Below are positions 1 to 8,006 of a stretch of DNA of 24,057 bases, piece by piece. The notes under the pieces were generated by a model. It was not told where the DNA came from. It ran no database searches and saw nothing but the letters and a program-made list of their open reading frames with translations. This DNA comes from an uncultured Roseburia sp. (GTDB lineage: Bacteria; Bacillota; Clostridia; Lachnospirales; Lachnospiraceae). The DNA lies in contig CAKRCJ010000006.1 of the NCBI GenBank assembly GCA_934307185.1, positions 1 through 24,057 on the forward strand. The letters are read 5' to 3'. How positions within the stretch are numbered: position 1 is the stretch's first letter; each line of letters opens with the position of its first letter. Both the position numbers and the translations under genes were made by a program.

Positions 1-260
1 TCTGTATCTCCTCCTGCATACTGGGCGGCTGCCTTGTAATAACAGATGTCCATCTCATTTTCGCCAATTTTGCCGATGCACTGTGCAAGTGCGTTATCAA
101 ATGCAGTGACCGCCCCTTCATAATCCCCATTCTCCATATCGTTAATTCCAATCTGGCGATATGCCGTCTGGTTCTCCTTGCGTTCATTGCTGCAGCCGGC
201 GAGAAGGCCAAGGCTTAATAGTGTAATGGCTGCTATATATGTTAATTGCTTTCTTTTCAT
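1..260 (-). CDS. Lipoprotein with TPR-like segment, N-terminal part (gene runs off left edge)
   Basis: The minus-strand ATG at 260 opens a frame that stays open to the window edge, giving about 86 residues. A GAGGAA ribosome binding site lies upstream. The protein begins with a basic n-region, a hydrophobic stretch and the lipobox LLAGC, so it should be a lipid-anchored surface protein processed by signal peptidase II. The mature part (AYRQIGINDMENGDYEGAVTAFDNAL) resembles a tetratricopeptide helix pair, suggesting a protein-interaction role, but only one repeat is visible. A consensus promoter precedes it (302-330). It is transcribed away from glgP and separated from it by a terminator region, so no functional link to glgP is implied. 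The specific function is not recognisable from the fragment. Confidence 0.8.
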   Translation of the reverse strand, partial: MKRKQLTYIAAITLLSLGLLAGCSNERKENQTAYRQIGINDMENGDYEGAVTAFDNALAQCIGKIGENEMDICYYKAAAQYAGGDT

Positions 261-301
261 GAAAATTATTCCTCAATTCTGTCTTTCCCTTTTCTCCTAT
301 C

Positions 302-330
302 AGATTATCACGCACTTATCTCTATGTCAA
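302..330 (-). promoter_or_regulatory. Sigma-A-like promoter of the lipoprotein gene
   Basis: Read on the minus strand there is a perfect TTGACA (-35, 325-330), a 17-bp spacer and TAATCT (-10, 302-307) preceded by TGA, i.e. an extended -10. It points at the ATG at 260 with a leader of about 35 bases. Apart from this promoter, the tandem repeat and the terminator, nothing else was seen between 261 and 638. Confidence 0.7.
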
Positions 331-418
331 AATTTTTTAATGACATTTTTTGTTTAAAATCAGTGTTTTTTTTATTTTAAGAATGCATTACCTCTTTTTC
401 CTGCCATATGGCATAAAA

Positions 419-493
419 AAAAGCAACGGGTGCAAAAGCAACGAGTGCAAAAGCAACGGGTGCAAAAGCAACGGGTGCAAAAGCAACGGGTGC
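419..493. repeat. Five tandem copies of a 15-bp unit
   Basis: Plus-strand unit AAAAGCAACGGGTGC occurs five times head to tail with one substitution (GAG for GGG in copy 2). It lies downstream of glgP. On the glgP-sense strand the unit is GCACCCGTTGCTTTT, the same sequence as the 3' arm plus T-run of the adjoining hairpin (488-520). No spacers separate the copies, so this is not CRISPR. Small frames opened by the repeat on the plus strand are not convincing genes. Confidence 0.9.
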
Positions 494-526
494 TTTGCAA
501 AATTTTTCTGCAAAGCACCCGCTTTT
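479..526 (-). terminator. Probable glgP transcription terminator
   Basis: GGGTGCTTTGCA (488-499) pairs perfectly with TGCAAAGCACCC (509-520) around a 9-base loop. The stem can extend through AAAAGC (479-484) with GCTTTT (521-526), leaving a three-base bulge. Read in the glgP direction, the hairpin is followed by GTTGCTTTT. The U-run is short, so efficiency is uncertain. It lies about 110 bases beyond the glgP stop. Confidence 0.6.
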
Positions 527-638
527 CTTCTATATCATATACTCCCCTGTATCATGTTTATAGCTATTATAAAATTAAACCTTTGTTGCTTATATCACTT
601 TCTTACGCCACAAAACAGAATATGTTTTTCTGCTGATT

Positions 639-2891
639 TTACAGATGCCAGATATCCTCATTGTACTGTGCAATGGTTCTGTCAGATGAGAAAAATCCTG
701 CCTGGCTCATGTTAACAAGCATTTTCTTTGCCCAGGCCATACGGTCTTCATAGTCTGCAAAAATTCTCTCTTTTGCTGCAACGTATTCTTCGAAATCCGG
801 TAATGTCATGAACCAGTCTTTGTTTAATAATTCGTTGTAAAGGCGCTCTAAGTTTTCTCTGCAGCCAACTGCCATCATCTCATCACTTACGATGAAATCA
901 ATTGCACGTCTGATGTTCTCGTCATTGTCATAGTAGCTTCTGGAAACATAATCTGCTTTTGCATAATGCTCAATGACTGCTTCGGAGGACTCACCAAAGA
1001 TGTAGATATTGTCATCCCCGACAAACTGATGCATCTCAACGTTTGCTCCGTCCATTGTACCAATGGCTACTGCACCGTTTAACATAAATTTCATGTTAGA
1101 AGTTCCGGATGCTTCTTTGGAAGCAAGGGAAATCTGCTCATGAATATCTGCTGCCGGAATTAATTTTTCAGCGAGTGTTACGTTGTAGTTTTCTACCATA
1201 ACAACTTTTAAGTATGGAGAAACTTCAGGGTCTTTGCTGATTAACTCCTGTAAGCAGAGAATAAGATGGATAATGTCTTTTGCAATAACATAAGCCGGAG
1301 CTGCCTTTGCACCAAAAATTACAGTGATTGGACGGGCTGGTTTTTTGCCTGCTTTAATCTCAAAATATTTGTGAATGACATATAATGCATTCATCTGCTG
1401 TCTCTTATACTCATGCAGTCTCTTAATCTGGATATCATAAATAGAGTTCTCATTTAACTCGATACCCTGTGTTTTTGCGAGATAATCTTTTAATTCTGCT
1501 TTCTTTGCTGCCTTCACATCAAGAATTTTCTGTAAAACAGCTTCATCATTTAAAAATGCACCTAATTTTTCAAGTTCTGTTGCATCTTTTTTAAATCCGT
1601 CTCCAATTAACTCTTCAAATAAAGCAGTAAGTTCCGGGTCACAGTGTAATAACCAGCGGCGGAAGGTAATACCGTTTGTCTTATTATTGAATTTCTCCGG
1701 ATAAATTTTATAGAAGTTATTCAGCTCGGAGTTTTTCAAAATCTCTGTGTGAAGGTATGCAACACCATTGATGCTGTATCCATAATGAATATCCATATGT
1801 GCCATATGAACACGTCTTTCATCATCAATGATTGCAACGGATTTATCATCAAATTTTTTCACAACACGGCTGTTTAATTCGTAAATAATAGGCATTAACT
1901 GTGGAACGGCTTTCTCTAAGAAATGAATTGGCCATTTTTCCAGAGCTTCTGCTAAAATTGTATGGTTTGTGTAAGCGCATGTTTTGGATACAATGTCAAT
2001 TGCCTCGTCCATTAAAATTCCGCGCTCCATTAATAAACGGATTAATTCCGGAATTACCATACTTGGATGTGTATCGTTAATCTGGACAACTGCATATTCA
2101 TTTAATTTGTGTAAGTCTCCGCCTCTCTCTAATGTCTCATCAATGATTAATCTTGCTGCATTGCTTACCATAAAATACTGCTGGTAAACACGGAGAATAC
2201 GTCCTTTATCATCGGAATCATCCGGATATAAGAATAAAGTAAGGTTCTTTTTGATATCTTCCTTATCAAAATCAATTCCTTCTCCAACCAGGCTTTCATC
2301 TACAGTCTCTACATCAAATAAATGAAGCTTTGTAGTACGGTTGTTATATCCTAATACATCAATATCATACATTCTTGACTGTAAATTGAAACCGCCAAAC
2401 TGAACTGTATAAGCTCTGTCTGTCTTTGTTAACCAGCTTTCTTTTTCAATCCATGGGTTTGGTGTTTCATTCTGGAGATTGTTCTCAAATACCTGTTTGA
2501 ATAATCCGTAGTGATAATTTAAACCAACACCGTCACCGTTTAAGCCGAGTGTTGCGATAGAGTCAAGGAAGCATGCTGCAAGACGTCCAAGTCCGCCATT
2601 TCCCAAAGACGGTTCCGGCTCAACCTCTTCCACCTCTGCAAGGCTCTTGCCGTTCTCTGCCAATAATTTTTTTACATCCTCATAAATGCCAAGGTTAATC
2701 AGGTTGTTGGATAATAATTTACCAATCAAAAACTCTGCTGAAATATAGTATAATTTTCTTTTTCCCTCATTGCTTACTTTTTCTTCTGCCATTCCTTTTG
2801 TCATTTCAAGTAATGAGAAGTAAAGTTCTTCATTGCTGCACTGGGATATTTCTTTTCCTGTTCTCTTTGTTACGATTTCCTGTAAATTCAT
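639..2891 (-). CDS. glgP: Glycogen/starch/maltodextrin phosphorylase (GT35)
   Basis: The 750-residue protein catalyses phosphorolysis of alpha-1,4-glucan chains to glucose 1-phosphate in the cytoplasm. Family signatures run the whole length: [17 protein letters not shown] near the N-terminus, [30 protein letters not shown], and the pyridoxal-phosphate segment [15 protein letters not shown], in which Lys601 should carry PLP. Length is slightly below the 800-plus residues of enterobacterial enzymes. The start has AAAGGAG at good spacing. The gene stands alone, divergent from an AraC/cupin regulator across 337 bp. A TATAAT box (3004-3009) lies upstream but lacks a convincing -35, so activator-dependent expression is possible; that is inference. 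The family does not by itself separate glycogen from maltodextrin preference. Confidence 0.95.
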   Translation of the reverse strand: MNLQEIVTKRTGKEISQCSNEELYFSLLEMTKGMAEEKVSNEGKRKLYYISAEFLIGKLLSNNLINLGIYEDVKKLLAENGKSLAEVEEVEPEPSLGNGGLGRLAACFLDSIATLGLNGDGVGLNYHYGLFKQVFENNLQNETPNPWIEKESWLTKTDRAYTVQFGGFNLQSRMYDIDVLGYNNRTTKLHLFDVETVDESLVGEGIDFDKEDIKKNLTLFLYPDDSDDKGRILRVYQQYFMVSNAARLIIDETLERGGDLHKLNEYAVVQINDTHPSMVIPELIRLLMERGILMDEAIDIVSKTCAYTNHTILAEALEKWPIHFLEKAVPQLMPIIYELNSRVVKKFDDKSVAIIDDERRVHMAHMDIHYGYSINGVAYLHTEILKNSELNNFYKIYPEKFNNKTNGITFRRWLLHCDPELTALFEELIGDGFKKDATELEKLGAFLNDEAVLQKILDVKAAKKAELKDYLAKTQGIELNENSIYDIQIKRLHEYKRQQMNALYVIHKYFEIKAGKKPARPITVIFGAKAAPAYVIAKDIIHLILCLQELISKDPEVSPYLKVVMVENYNVTLAEKLIPAADIHEQISLASKEASGTSNMKFMLNGAVAIGTMDGANVEMHQFVGDDNIYIFGESSEAVIEHYAKADYVSRSYYDNDENIRRAIDFIVSDEMMAVGCRENLERLYNELLNKDWFMTLPDFEEYVAAKERIFADYEDRMAWAKKMLVNMSQAGFFSSDRTIAQYNEDIWHL

Positions 2892-3003
2892 GATTTACTC
2901 CTTTCTTGTGTGCCTGTAGGCGAAATCTAATTACATAGTCTGCCGACTTATTGTGCCGCAGTTGTTTTCGTGTTTTTTCGTAAAACTGAATTTTTATGAT
3001 TAC

Positions 3004-3009
3004 ATTATA
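3004..3009 (-). promoter_or_regulatory. Candidate -10 box for glgP
   Basis: A perfect TATAAT lies on the minus strand about 113 bases before the glgP start. The matching -35 position (AAGATT at 17 bp) is poor. It overlaps the divergent regulatory region of the AraC gene. The rest of the 2892-3228 intergenic region contains only the candidate AraC promoter and A/T-rich sequence. Confidence 0.35.
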
Positions 3010-3030
3010 TGCACGAAACGAAATTTAATC

Positions 3031-3060
3031 TTGTAATATTTCATTCAAAAGTGGTACAAT
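3031..3060 (+). promoter_or_regulatory. Candidate promoter of the AraC/cupin regulator
   Basis: TTGTAA (3031-3036), an 18-bp spacer and TACAAT (3055-3060) preceded by TGG, i.e. an extended -10. This would give a 5' leader of about 160 bases, long but possible. It lies just upstream of, and opposite to, the glgP -10 candidate. Confidence 0.4.
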
Positions 3061-3228
3061 CCTATCATATTATAAATACCAATCACTTGTCCCAACGCCG
3101 GAGTTGTGTAAAATCAACAAATTTAAGTTGCCGTTTTTGTGCGCTTTTTTAGCACATTCATATTATTGCTGTGATTGCTCGTTTTTTGACTTTGGAAGAA
3201 AATTGATAATTTTAAAAGGAGTTAACTT

Positions 3229-4113
3229 ATGAATATTCTCGAATACGAAAATTACCACGAAAAAATATCCCACGGAAATCCCCTGTTTCCGTATATCACT
3301 TATCTGTGCTCCATTCCACTTGATTTTTCCTACGTCCCACTCCACTGGCACGACGAAATGGAAATCATTTATATCAAAAAAGGGCGCGGTATTATTACTG
3401 TGGACTTTACCAGATATCCGGTCCGTGCCGGAACGATTGCGCTGATTATTCCAGGACAGCTCCATTCCATTGAACAATATGAAGCGGAAAGCATGGAGTA
3501 CGAAAATATTATTTTTCACCCGCAAATCCTGTTATCCAAGCAGACCGATGCATGCAGCACCGACTATTTTTCCCCACTTATGAACGGAACACTCACAGTT
3601 CCGGTACTTTATGAACCGGGTGCTCCTTTTTATGAGGAAATTTCCACCTGCATTGACGCCAGCGATGAAATTTGCAAAACCACCCCGCCCGCTTACCAGC
3701 TTTTTATCAAAAGCCAGCTTTTTATGCTCTTTTTTATCCTGTTTAACAAGTGCAGCTCGACTGATGTTCCGAAAAAAGACTATAAATCCTTAGAAAAAAT
3801 GAAGCTGATTTTAAAATTTGTGGAAAATAATTATATGGAAAAAATTACGATTGAAGATGTGTCAAAAGAAGTGCATTTAAGCCAGTCCCATTTTATGAAA
3901 TATTTTAAAAATACCATGGGAACCTCCTTCATTGATTACCTCAATGAATACCGGCTCACCATGGCATCCAGGCTTTTAGTTTCCTCCGACTCCTCCATTT
4001 TAGATATTGCGGCTGAGGTCGGGTTTGATAATCTTTCCTATTTTAACCGCTCCTTTAAAAAGCGCTTTGAGCAGACACCGCGGGAATATAGAAAAAAGTA
4101 TGCGCAAATGTAA
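3229..4113 (+). CDS. AraC-family transcriptional regulator with N-terminal cupin domain
   Basis: 294 residues. The N-terminal half contains a cupin-type sensor (HWHDEMEIIYIKKGRG at about 39-54), expected to bind a sugar ligand. The last ~100 residues are the double helix-turn-helix DNA-binding domain (ITIEDVSKEVHLSQSHFMKYFK, then SILDIAAEVGFDNLSYFNRSFKK and the closing TPREYRK motif). AAAAGGAG precedes the start at good spacing. The gene is divergent from glgP, so glgP or its own gene is the obvious target, but that is inferred only from position. It converges on the PAP2 gene with 7 bp between stops and no strong terminator. Confidence 0.9.
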   Translation: MNILEYENYHEKISHGNPLFPYITYLCSIPLDFSYVPLHWHDEMEIIYIKKGRGIITVDFTRYPVRAGTIALIIPGQLHSIEQYEAESMEYENIIFHPQILLSKQTDACSTDYFSPLMNGTLTVPVLYEPGAPFYEEISTCIDASDEICKTTPPAYQLFIKSQLFMLFFILFNKCSSTDVPKKDYKSLEKMKLILKFVENNYMEKITIEDVSKEVHLSQSHFMKYFKNTMGTSFIDYLNEYRLTMASRLLVSSDSSILDIAAEVGFDNLSYFNRSFKKRFEQTPREYRKKYAQM

Positions 4114-4120
4114 GTCTGCG

Positions 4121-4615
4121 CTAAATCACATAATACCCCACCACTCCGCAGGCAATTCCAAAAACTGCGCCTGCAACAATATCCCTCGGCTCATGCACTC
4201 CGGCAAACACCCGCACGGCGCCAAGGCAGCCCCCCATAATACCGAGCAATATCCCTGCACCCGGATGTTCATAAAATATAGTCATTGCAATGATAAAAAC
4301 AGAAAATACATGCCGGCTTGGAAAGGATTTTCCCTTTGTGTCCTTTTCAAGCACCGGCGGTATCTGAAACTTTTCATAAGGTCTTGGGGCATTAATTATC
4401 CTTCTTACAACTGTAAGTATTACAAATGAGACTGCCGGAACAAGGATTGCCCGCCAAAGCCATGGATCTTTATCTGTAAAAAGCATGAAAAGATAAAGCG
4501 GATAAACGCAGAATACAAGTGCAGTCAGCACATGATTTAAACTGGTTACGCGCTTTGCCCGCTCTGGATTGCTCCGAAGCGGCTCTGTAATTTTGATATA
4601 CTGTTCTTTTGTCAT
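4121..4615 (-). CDS. PAP2-superfamily membrane phosphatase
   Basis: 164 residues with several hydrophobic segments. The three phosphatase motifs are present: RRIINAPRP (motif 1, normally K-x6-RP, here beginning with Arg), FPSRH (motif 2, Arg in place of the usual Gly of PSGH) and VRVFAGVHEPRD (motif 3, with catalytic His and supporting Asp). It probably dephosphorylates a lipid phosphate such as undecaprenyl pyrophosphate or phosphatidate at the membrane; the substrate cannot be told from sequence. It lies 24 bp downstream of lspA on the same strand and is probably cotranscribed with it. Its SD (AAGGA) is about 14 bases from the ATG, a little far. Confidence 0.85.
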   Translation of the reverse strand: MTKEQYIKITEPLRSNPERAKRVTSLNHVLTALVFCVYPLYLFMLFTDKDPWLWRAILVPAVSFVILTVVRRIINAPRPYEKFQIPPVLEKDTKGKSFPSRHVFSVFIIAMTIFYEHPGAGILLGIMGGCLGAVRVFAGVHEPRDIVAGAVFGIACGVVGYYVI

Positions 4616-4639
4616 AATGAAAAATCATATCCTTCCCAT

Positions 4640-5092
4640 TTATCTTTCACTTCCGATAACCGCAAGCACTGCGCCGATAAAAATAAAGAAATCGGACACG
4701 TTAAAAATAATCTTCCGGAACCATTTCGGTCCAACCCCAAACCGGATATAATCCACCACATGATGCTTTGTATAGCGGTCATATAAATTACTAAGCCCGC
4801 CACCGGCTAACATGGCAAGCCCTGTTTTTGTAAGCTGTCTGCCGCTAAAGCGCATAATAAAATAATAACCGACTGCAACGAAAACCATCACTGCACTGTG
4901 AATGCAGGTCATCGCTTTCGGGTGCTTTGCAAGAAGATTTAAGGTAGCACCATTGTTATAAAATTTCTGGATATAAACTTTTCCTCCAAGGCGCGGGTGC
5001 TTTTCTTTTGTCTTATATTTTTTGTCGATATACTTTTTTATGAAATAGTCAAGTGTAAAAATAGCTGCGGTAATTGCAGGATAAATCATCAT
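4640..5092 (-). CDS. lspA: Signal peptidase II (prolipoprotein signal peptidase)
   Basis: 150 residues, an inner-membrane aspartic protease that cleaves lipoprotein signal peptides before the lipidated cysteine. It has the expected hydrophobic segments, the conserved Asp15 in the first one, NNGAT (46-50), GGGLSNLYDR (97-106), VVDYI with catalytic Asp114, and FNVSD with catalytic Asp134. Length is normal. The start is preceded by AAAGGAG. The nearby lipoproteins (1-260, the ABC binding protein, the GH16 enzyme) would be substrates. The neighbourhood (GntR regulator upstream, PAP2 downstream) is not the commonest lspA context, so a second genomic copy is possible. Confidence 0.9.
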   Translation of the reverse strand: MMIYPAITAAIFTLDYFIKKYIDKKYKTKEKHPRLGGKVYIQKFYNNGATLNLLAKHPKAMTCIHSAVMVFVAVGYYFIMRFSGRQLTKTGLAMLAGGGLSNLYDRYTKHHVVDYIRFGVGPKWFRKIIFNVSDFFIFIGAVLAVIGSER

Positions 5093-5163
5093 GTAAAAAA
5101 CTCCTTTTTTTCTTTCATTTATTACCTATTCCATCATCATCTGATGTTTTATTTTATCTTCCA

Positions 5164-5880
5164 TTATTCTGATTTGCTTCCGTCCTTTTCGAATGCCTCC
5201 TGCTTTTTCTTCAAAATCATCTGCCTATTATAATTCAGATGCATAATCATTGCATATTTTGCTCCTGCACTATCGCCCTGCAAAATAGCATCTGTAATTG
5301 CACGATGGGTTTCTATTGTTTCATTCTTTAATTGACGATGGGTTATATTTACAAATGTGATAACTGCAGATTGAATAATTGGTACTAATTTCTCAATTAC
5401 ATTATTTTTACTGCATCTTGCTATACATGTATGAAATTCAACATCCTTTTGCAAATGATTTTCCCCTGCCAGATACAAATTTTCAACTTCATCACACAAT
5501 CTTTTCAATTCTTCCTTTTCTTCCACCGTAGCATGTTCACAAGCCAAAACTGCTATTTCTGGTTCCAACATCAATCTGACATCGCATAAATCTAATGCCA
5601 GTTCAAACTTATCCGTAAATTTGGACAAACCGAGTGGATCATCCTCCAAACGATTTGTTCCGATTACATATGTTCCGGAACCTCTGCGAACTTCTAAAAC
5701 CCTCTTGGATACAAGACTTTTTACCGTTTCCCGAATTGTACTTCTCCCCACGCCAAACAATTCCGCTAATTCAAATTCATTCGGTATTTTTTCTCCTATT
5801 TTCACCGGATGCTGCAATATATAATCCATCAGCTCTTCTTCCACCTGGGAGGCTAATAATTCCCGACTTTTCTTTTCCAT
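5164..5880 (-). CDS. GntR-family regulator, FadR/FCD subfamily
   Basis: 238 residues. The N-terminal winged helix-turn-helix (about 22-75) contains PNEFELAELFGVGRSTIRET and RRGSGTYVI. The C-terminal all-helical FCD ligand domain includes DVRLMLEPEIA, DVEFHTCIARCS, ETHRAITDAIL and MIMHLNYN, with the Asp/His residues that often bind a metal and an acidic ligand. Such regulators usually repress catabolic genes for sugar acids, amino acids or organic acids. The start has GGAG at good spacing. It is isolated from the ABC operon by the terminator at 6008-6048 and followed after about 70 bp by lspA with no clear terminator, so cotranscription is likely. Its target is unknown. Confidence 0.9.
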   Translation of the reverse strand: MEKKSRELLASQVEEELMDYILQHPVKIGEKIPNEFELAELFGVGRSTIRETVKSLVSKRVLEVRRGSGTYVIGTNRLEDDPLGLSKFTDKFELALDLCDVRLMLEPEIAVLACEHATVEEKEELKRLCDEVENLYLAGENHLQKDVEFHTCIARCSKNNVIEKLVPIIQSAVITFVNITHRQLKNETIETHRAITDAILQGDSAGAKYAMIMHLNYNRQMILKKKQEAFEKDGSKSE

Positions 5881-5967
5881 TTTCTACTCCACTGCCTGTG
5901 TGATAATATTTTTAATTTTCTCAATTTTCTGAAAAAATTATTTTCCCACGCTCCAATTTTTTTTTCA

Positions 5968-5973
5968 AGTGTA
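5968..5973 (-). promoter_or_regulatory. Candidate extended -10 of the GntR gene, within a partial palindrome
   Basis: Minus-strand TACACT is preceded by TGG (extended -10); the -35 is weak. The box sits in GTGGTACAC, whose outer bases are palindromic, loosely like FadR-subfamily operators, so autoregulation is possible. This is a weak call. Confidence 0.3.
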
Positions 5974-6007
5974 CCACATTTTCATCTTTATTGCATCTCT
6001 TCCACCC

Positions 6008-6048
6008 AAAAAAACAGGAAACCCTTAAAATCTTTTAAGAATTTCCTG
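6008..6048 (-). terminator. Rho-independent terminator of the sugar ABC operon
   Basis: On the minus strand CAGGAAA (6042-6048) pairs with TTTCCTG (6015-6021), with an inner CTTAAAA/TTTTAAG stem separated by a 2x2 mismatch, followed by a run of seven T (6008-6014). It lies 25 bp past the stop of the second permease gene. Confidence 0.85.
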
Positions 6049-6072
6049 CTCTTTATTTTTATATGATTTTTC

Positions 6073-6930
6073 CTAACCCTTCACACTTCCAAGTGCGACC
6101 CCCTGTACAATGTATCTTGATAAAAATAAATACACAATAATAACCGGGAAAATGGAGAATGCAATCATTACATAAACCTGACCCATATCAAACTTTAACC
6201 AGTCTGCTGCACGAAGCTGTGCAATCAGAATTGGTAATGTCTTTTTATTATCATTCTGTAAAATCAATGCCGGTGTAAAATAATTATTCCAGCTGCTTAC
6301 AAATCCAAAAATCGCCTGAACCGCAATTGCCGGCTTCATCAATGGAAGAACAATTGCATTAAATGTCCGAAATTCCCCGGAACCATCAATACGTGCTGCC
6401 TCAATCAATGATAATGGTAATGTACTCTCCATATACTGTTTCATATAAAAGAATGTAACCGGTGCCGCAACCGCCGGAATAATCAACGGTACAAATGAAT
6501 TCATAAGGTTCATTCCACGGACAAGTTTAATAAATCCCAGTGCCGTTACCTGTGTTGGAATCATCATAACAGCTAAAATAAATGCATAAATATATTTTTT
6601 CAGTTTAAAATCATAAGCATGAATTGCATACGCCGTCATCGTGGAAAAATAAACGGTTAATACTGCGCTTAAAGCAGAAACAATCAGGCTGTTTAACAGA
6701 CCGGATGCTACCGGAAGTGTTCCATGTACCAGATTATTCCAGTTGTCAAGCAAATGTGTACTCGGGATTGCGGTAAATCCTGACTGCAATTCACCATTTG
6801 ACCTGGTTGCATTAATGAATAATACATAAAACCAGAACAGGCAGAAAAAAGATATTATAATTAATACTACATATGCTATAAACCGTCTTGCATGCAGTCC
6901 AAGACCTTTATTAACTTCCTCTCTTCTCAT
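6073..6930 (-). CDS. Carbohydrate ABC transporter permease (MalG/CUT1 type)
   Basis: 285 residues with about six transmembrane segments; the first follows a basic cytoplasmic N-terminus. The EAA loop that docks the ATPase is EAARIDGSGEFRTF, followed by the usual LPLMKPAI. It should form the membrane channel with the neighbouring MalF-type permease and import an oligosaccharide delivered by the binding lipoprotein. The start follows AAAGGGG and lies 6 bp after the stop of the upstream permease gene, a tightly coupled pair. Last gene of the operon. Substrate is inferred from the surrounding beta-glucan genes. Confidence 0.93.
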   Translation of the reverse strand: MRREEVNKGLGLHARRFIAYVVLIIISFFCLFWFYVLFINATRSNGELQSGFTAIPSTHLLDNWNNLVHGTLPVASGLLNSLIVSALSAVLTVYFSTMTAYAIHAYDFKLKKYIYAFILAVMMIPTQVTALGFIKLVRGMNLMNSFVPLIIPAVAAPVTFFYMKQYMESTLPLSLIEAARIDGSGEFRTFNAIVLPLMKPAIAVQAIFGFVSSWNNYFTPALILQNDNKKTLPILIAQLRAADWLKFDMGQVYVMIAFSIFPVIIVYLFLSRYIVQGVALGSVKG

Positions 6931-6936
6931 GCCAGA

Positions 6937-7851
6937 TTACCCCTTTCTCTTATCGTTTCCTGTCACTTTAAATACAACCAGACTCAAAATACCTGTAATG
7001 ATAAACAATACGACGGAAACCGCACCTGCCATACCATAGTTCTTGCTGTATAAGTGGTTATTTAAAAACATGATTAATGTCATTGTAGAACGTACCGGAT
7101 TACCTGTACCATTTGTTAAAATCTGCGGAACATCAAATAACTGCAGTCCACCGATTAAAGAAGTAATCATTACATATACTAAAATCGGCCGGAGTAATGG
7201 CAGTGTAATTTTAAAGAATACCTGTGTAGATGTTGCACCATCTACTTCTGCTGCCTCAAATAATGATGTATCAATTCCCATCATTCCTGCCATCAGAAGA
7301 ATGGTTGTATTTCCAAACCACATTAGACAGTTCATAAGTGCAATCAGTCCCCTCGTGCTTCCAACATTTGACAGAAACTTATACGGTTCTGATATAATTC
7401 CCAATTGAAGCAGTAATGAATTGATGGGACCGCTTTCTGCAAATAATGTAAAAAATAACATGGAGAATGCAGAAGCCATAATTAAATTTGGTAAATAAAT
7501 AACCGTTTTAAAAAATCTGCTTCCCTTTAATTTCAGACGGACATCTGAAAACCATGCTCCAAGCAGTAATGAGAAAAAAATCTGCGGAACAAAACACATA
7601 ATCCATAAAATCATTGTGTTTTTTGCATAAATCCAAATATCCCCATCTTTAAAAAGTTTCACATAATTTTGTAATCCTACAAATTTCGGACCAACCTGTG
7701 TCAGCCCTGACATATAATTTTCAAAAAAGCTGTTATAAATGGTACTGAACAACGGAATGAGCTGGAATATGACATATACCACGATAAAAGGAATTAAAAA
7801 AATGTATCCCCATTTGTTATATCTGACCGCTTTTCCTCCACTTTTCTTCAT
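6937..7851 (-). CDS. Carbohydrate ABC transporter permease (MalF/UgpA type)
   Basis: 304 residues from the ATG at 7851, chosen because AAAGGAGG lies 10 bases upstream and the protein then starts MKKSGGK; an in-frame ATG at 7890 would add 13 residues but would translate through this SD. About six membrane segments follow (first at IFLIPFIVVYVIFQLIPL). The EAA motif is EAAEVDGATSTQVFFKI with LPLLRPIL after it. It pairs with the downstream MalG-type permease. It is 155 bp downstream of the binding-protein gene, with a strong stem-loop between them. No ATPase gene occurs in the operon. Confidence 0.93.
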   Translation of the reverse strand: MKKSGGKAVRYNKWGYIFLIPFIVVYVIFQLIPLFSTIYNSFFENYMSGLTQVGPKFVGLQNYVKLFKDGDIWIYAKNTMILWIMCFVPQIFFSLLLGAWFSDVRLKLKGSRFFKTVIYLPNLIMASAFSMLFFTLFAESGPINSLLLQLGIISEPYKFLSNVGSTRGLIALMNCLMWFGNTTILLMAGMMGIDTSLFEAAEVDGATSTQVFFKITLPLLRPILVYVMITSLIGGLQLFDVPQILTNGTGNPVRSTMTLIMFLNNHLYSKNYGMAGAVSVVLFIITGILSLVVFKVTGNDKRKG

Positions 7852-7915
7852 AACGCCTGTGCCTCCTTTATCCCGGTATATTGCATGCATTATAATTTAA
7901 AATCAAAGCTTCGAA

Positions 7916-7962
7916 GATTGTGAAAAATCAGCATTATATGCTATTGCCGTTTTTTCACAATC
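7916..7962 (-). other. Stem-loop between binding-protein and permease genes
   Basis: GATTGTGAAAAA (7916-7927) pairs perfectly with TTTTTCACAATC (7951-7962), and the loop contains a further AGCAT/ATGCT pairing. On the minus strand no U-run directly follows, so it is better read as a transcript-stabilising or partially terminating intercistronic hairpin. Such hairpins are commonly associated with high expression of the binding protein relative to its permeases. Confidence 0.7.
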
Positions 7963-8006
7963 AAATCCACTCTGTCTGGAATAATATAATTACCTGATAC
8001 TTTAAC

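Noticed and set aside
419..493. Possible CRISPR array
   Set aside because: Units are 15 bp and directly adjacent with no spacers; no cas genes.
350..715. Small plus-strand frames containing KSNGC or QKQRV repeats
   Set aside because: They only translate the 15-bp tandem repeat and then run into the end of glgP; no SD, no recognisable protein.
4090..4120. GCGCA/TGCGC pairing around the AraC stop codon as a terminator
   Set aside because: Only five base pairs and no T-run on either strand.
4612..4803. 63-aa minus-strand frame overlapping lspA
   Set aside because: It is an alternative frame inside lspA and its downstream gap; lspA itself has all catalytic motifs.
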